Positions 6,168 to 7,064 of a DNA stretch of 7,064 nucleotides are shown piece by piece (positions within the stretch are counted from its first letter, which is position 1; the number at the start of each line of letters is the position of its first letter). This DNA comes from CAYLWW01 sp964387585. GTDB taxonomy: Bacteria; Pseudomonadota; Alphaproteobacteria; Rickettsiales; Midichloriaceae. A program made the translations under genes and the position numbers. The DNA is taken from assembly GCA_964387585.1 (NCBI GenBank), contig CAYLWW010000075.1:1-7064 (forward strand). Direction: 5' to 3'. Under the pieces are notes generated by a model. It was not told the origin of the DNA and did not search any database. It saw nothing but the letters and a program-made list of their open reading frames with translations.

Positions 6168-6210
6168 GTAAAGATGAATAGTTATGTTTCTATTCATCTT
6201 TACTTTTTTT
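6168..6210 (+). terminator. Rho-independent terminator of the porin gene
   Basis: The arms GTAAAGATGAATAG (6168-6181) and CTATTCATCTTTAC (6190-6203) form a perfect 14-bp stem with an 8-nt loop, followed at once by seven Ts (6204-6210). It starts 28 nt after the porin stop codon, the expected place. Confidence 0.93.
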
Positions 6211-6221
6211 GTGTTGTAAAC

Positions 6222-6235
6222 CTTCTTTAAAGAAG
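6222..6235. repeat. 14-bp perfect palindrome CTTCTTTAAAGAAG
   Basis: Self-complementary sequence directly after, on the minus strand, the TAA at 6236-6238 that ends the coding-like tail. It may be part of a terminator for minus-strand transcription or a remnant of an element end. With no T-run beside it the role is unclear. Confidence 0.35.
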
Positions 6236-6526
6236 TTAAGATCCCCATTCAAAATCCTCAAATTCAGATCTATTGTTTATATATTTAGGATTTTTAAATA
6301 TCAGGAAGAATAAGATTTCCATACGAATATTTGAGTTATATTTTTTAGCAACAAATATCGATACAACGCTATTTCCCAGTTATAGTGAGATGTATTCACA
6401 ATTGCATACGAATTTGATATCTTCATTAGTGAGTGAACATAAGAAATCAACTACCTTATTTTCAAACTTGTTTAACGTGCTATAAATTTGATTTTTTAGT
6501 ACTATAGTCATTCCAATCGATAATTC
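6236..6526 (-). pseudogene. Unidentified coding-like tail downstream of the IS630 relic, interrupted by a TAA
   Basis: Reading on from the IS630 fragment, the minus frame continues through residues that no longer look like a transposase (MTIVLKNQIYSTLNKFENKV...) to TAA at 6380-6382. It then stays open in the same frame for 47 more codons (LGNSVVSIFVAKKYNSNIRM... to ...EFEDFEWGS) until TAA at 6236-6238. The catalytic Asp segment expected after HGQ in IS630 (MDN) is absent. I do not recognise the family. Options are the remains of a host gene fused to the IS630 fragment, a badly frameshifted transposase C-terminus, or chance open sequence. Confidence 0.3.
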
Positions 6527-6890
6527 TTGCCCATGTTTTAAAGTTGGTACAAGAAAGTGTTGGATCCAAAAATTAAACAGTGCTGTGTTGCAAGTTCCTT
6601 GAAAACAAGCGGGTGCTAGTATATTATAAGCACATTTAGCCGCTATAAAACTCTCTCTTGCATATTTTCTGCCAGAAATTTCCCCATAAATCACTTTTCC
6701 TCTTTTTGCTCATCCATAATGGTTATGAATTCTGCTCGGCTATTTTCGTCCCTTTTCTTTTTTTTCGATTAACTCCAAGCCTTTGGAGAGCCATACCAAT
6801 AGACTGAATACGAACTCCAAAAAATTTTACCATGTTCTGATAACAAAGCATCAGGATTATTACTCACTCTAGCTTTAGACCCCAATAATG
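6527..6890 (-). pseudogene. Decayed IS630-family transposase
   Basis: Three minus-strand frames carry consecutive parts of an IS630-type DDE transposase. Frame A (to TAA 6769-6771) gives SNNPDALLSEHGKIF. Frame B (6818 to TAA 6723-6725) continues GVRIQSIGMALQRLGVNRKK, the usual end of the N-terminal helix-turn-helix half. The shift between them lies in an A/T run (6819-6828): losing one base gives HGKFFGVRIQS. A second shift at the A8 tract (6758-6765) would give KRDENSRAEF, like the family's ERDE..R..F. A third frame gives HYG, TGA (6710-6712), AKRGKVIYGEISGRKYARES, then FIAAKCAYNILAPACFQGT and LVPTLKHGQ, clear IS630 catalytic-core signatures. The segment with the first catalytic Asp appears deleted and the second (MDN) is lost, so it cannot encode an active transposase. 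The GTG at 6692-6694 that opens the longest ORF (104 residues) is not a real start. Confidence 0.75.
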
Positions 6891-6892
6891 GA

Positions 6893-7064
6893 TTAAGGAT
6901 GTTTTGAGGATCGATTCATGGTAACTTTAGGTTTATTATTTTTCATTGAGTAAGCAACTAGAGTAGCCATTATGTGAACTAAAAAATTCCACATAGATCT
7001 GTGTCTGGAATGTTCTATCTCAAATTTATTTTTCAGATAATCAAACACAGTTTCAATGATAGAT
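6893..7064 (-). mobile_element. C-terminal part of an IS982-family transposase (truncated by the window edge)
   Basis: From 7063 down to TAA 6893-6895 the minus frame gives 56 residues beginning SIIETVFDYLKNKFEIEHSR, then HRSMWNFLVHIMATLVAYSM. The pattern R/I-IE-x-x-F-x-x-LK ... EH-SRHRS ... N-F-x-V-x-h-x-A-x-L-x-AYS is the typical C-terminus of IS982 transposases and contains their last catalytic Glu (codon 7052-7054). Whether the full gene is intact cannot be seen. The last residues (MNRSSKHP) diverge and may already lie beyond the element or a frameshift, because the adjoining IS630-like sequence begins there. No terminal inverted repeat could be confirmed. Confidence 0.75.

Noticed and set aside
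6273..6485. Plus-strand ORF of 70 codons
   Set aside because: It overlaps the minus-strand coding-like tail, shows no recognisable motif, and has no ribosome site.
1635..6712. Alternative genetic code or stop reassignment to explain the repeated in-frame stops
   Set aside because: Both TAA and TGA interrupt frames only in decayed or doubtful loci, while the intact porin ends normally with TAA. Ordinary mutation explains them.
1..7064. CRISPR array, tRNA, rRNA, toxin-antitoxin pair
   Set aside because: No regularly spaced repeats, cloverleaf or rRNA-like sequence, and no paired small ORFs with recognisable motifs were seen.

Overview
The window is strongly AT-rich and carries no rRNA, tRNA or CRISPR. 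Its gene content (a porin with a Rickettsiales-like look, a TcdA/TcdB-type DXD glycosyltransferase, a large repeat protein with a possible peptidase domain, and decayed IS630 and IS982 transposases) suggests an obligate intracellular alphaproteobacterium of the order Rickettsiales or a relative. That placement is inferred from composition and protein character only; no marker gene is present. The 100 Ns at 3610-3709 show that this is a draft scaffold.

Layout. Positions 1-251 (+) hold the Cys-rich C-terminal end of an unrecognised protein, followed by a long hairpin at 258-305. Positions 363-1512 (-) hold a sugar-binding DXD glycosyltransferase whose frame is broken by a 7-bp tandem duplication at 1328-1341; removing one copy joins two ORFs into a single 380-residue frame. 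A hairpin at 1555-1600 separates it from a large minus-strand gene. That gene (1812-4154) encodes about 780 residues: tandem ~40-residue helical repeats interrupted by the assembly gap, one ankyrin-like repeat, and a C-terminal domain with the HG...SC signature of clan CD (caspase/gingipain/CHAT-like) cysteine peptidases. Directly after its TAA stop the same frame stays open for 58 more codons (1638-1811), so the stop may be a recent nonsense mutation.

Positions 4155-4748 are a divergent intergenic region of almost 600 bp. On the plus strand it contains a near-consensus promoter (TTGACA, 17 bp, TATTAT), a dyad over the -35 box, a 10-bp tandem repeat upstream, and a leader of about 170 nt with two stem-loops. 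This leads into a 463-residue outer-membrane porin (4749-6140) with a signal peptide and C-terminal Phe, closed by a textbook rho-independent terminator at 6168-6210.

Positions 6236-7064 are insertion-sequence debris read on the minus strand: the C-terminus of an IS982-family transposase running in from the right edge, then an IS630-family transposase relic broken by several frameshifts and a nonsense codon, then an unidentified coding-like tail.

The genes do not form an obvious pathway. The glycosyltransferase and the peptidase-like repeat protein both look like candidate secreted effectors, next to a surface porin and decaying mobile DNA. The recurring theme is gene decay: a 7-bp duplication, in-frame stops followed by open coding sequence, and homopolymer frameshifts.
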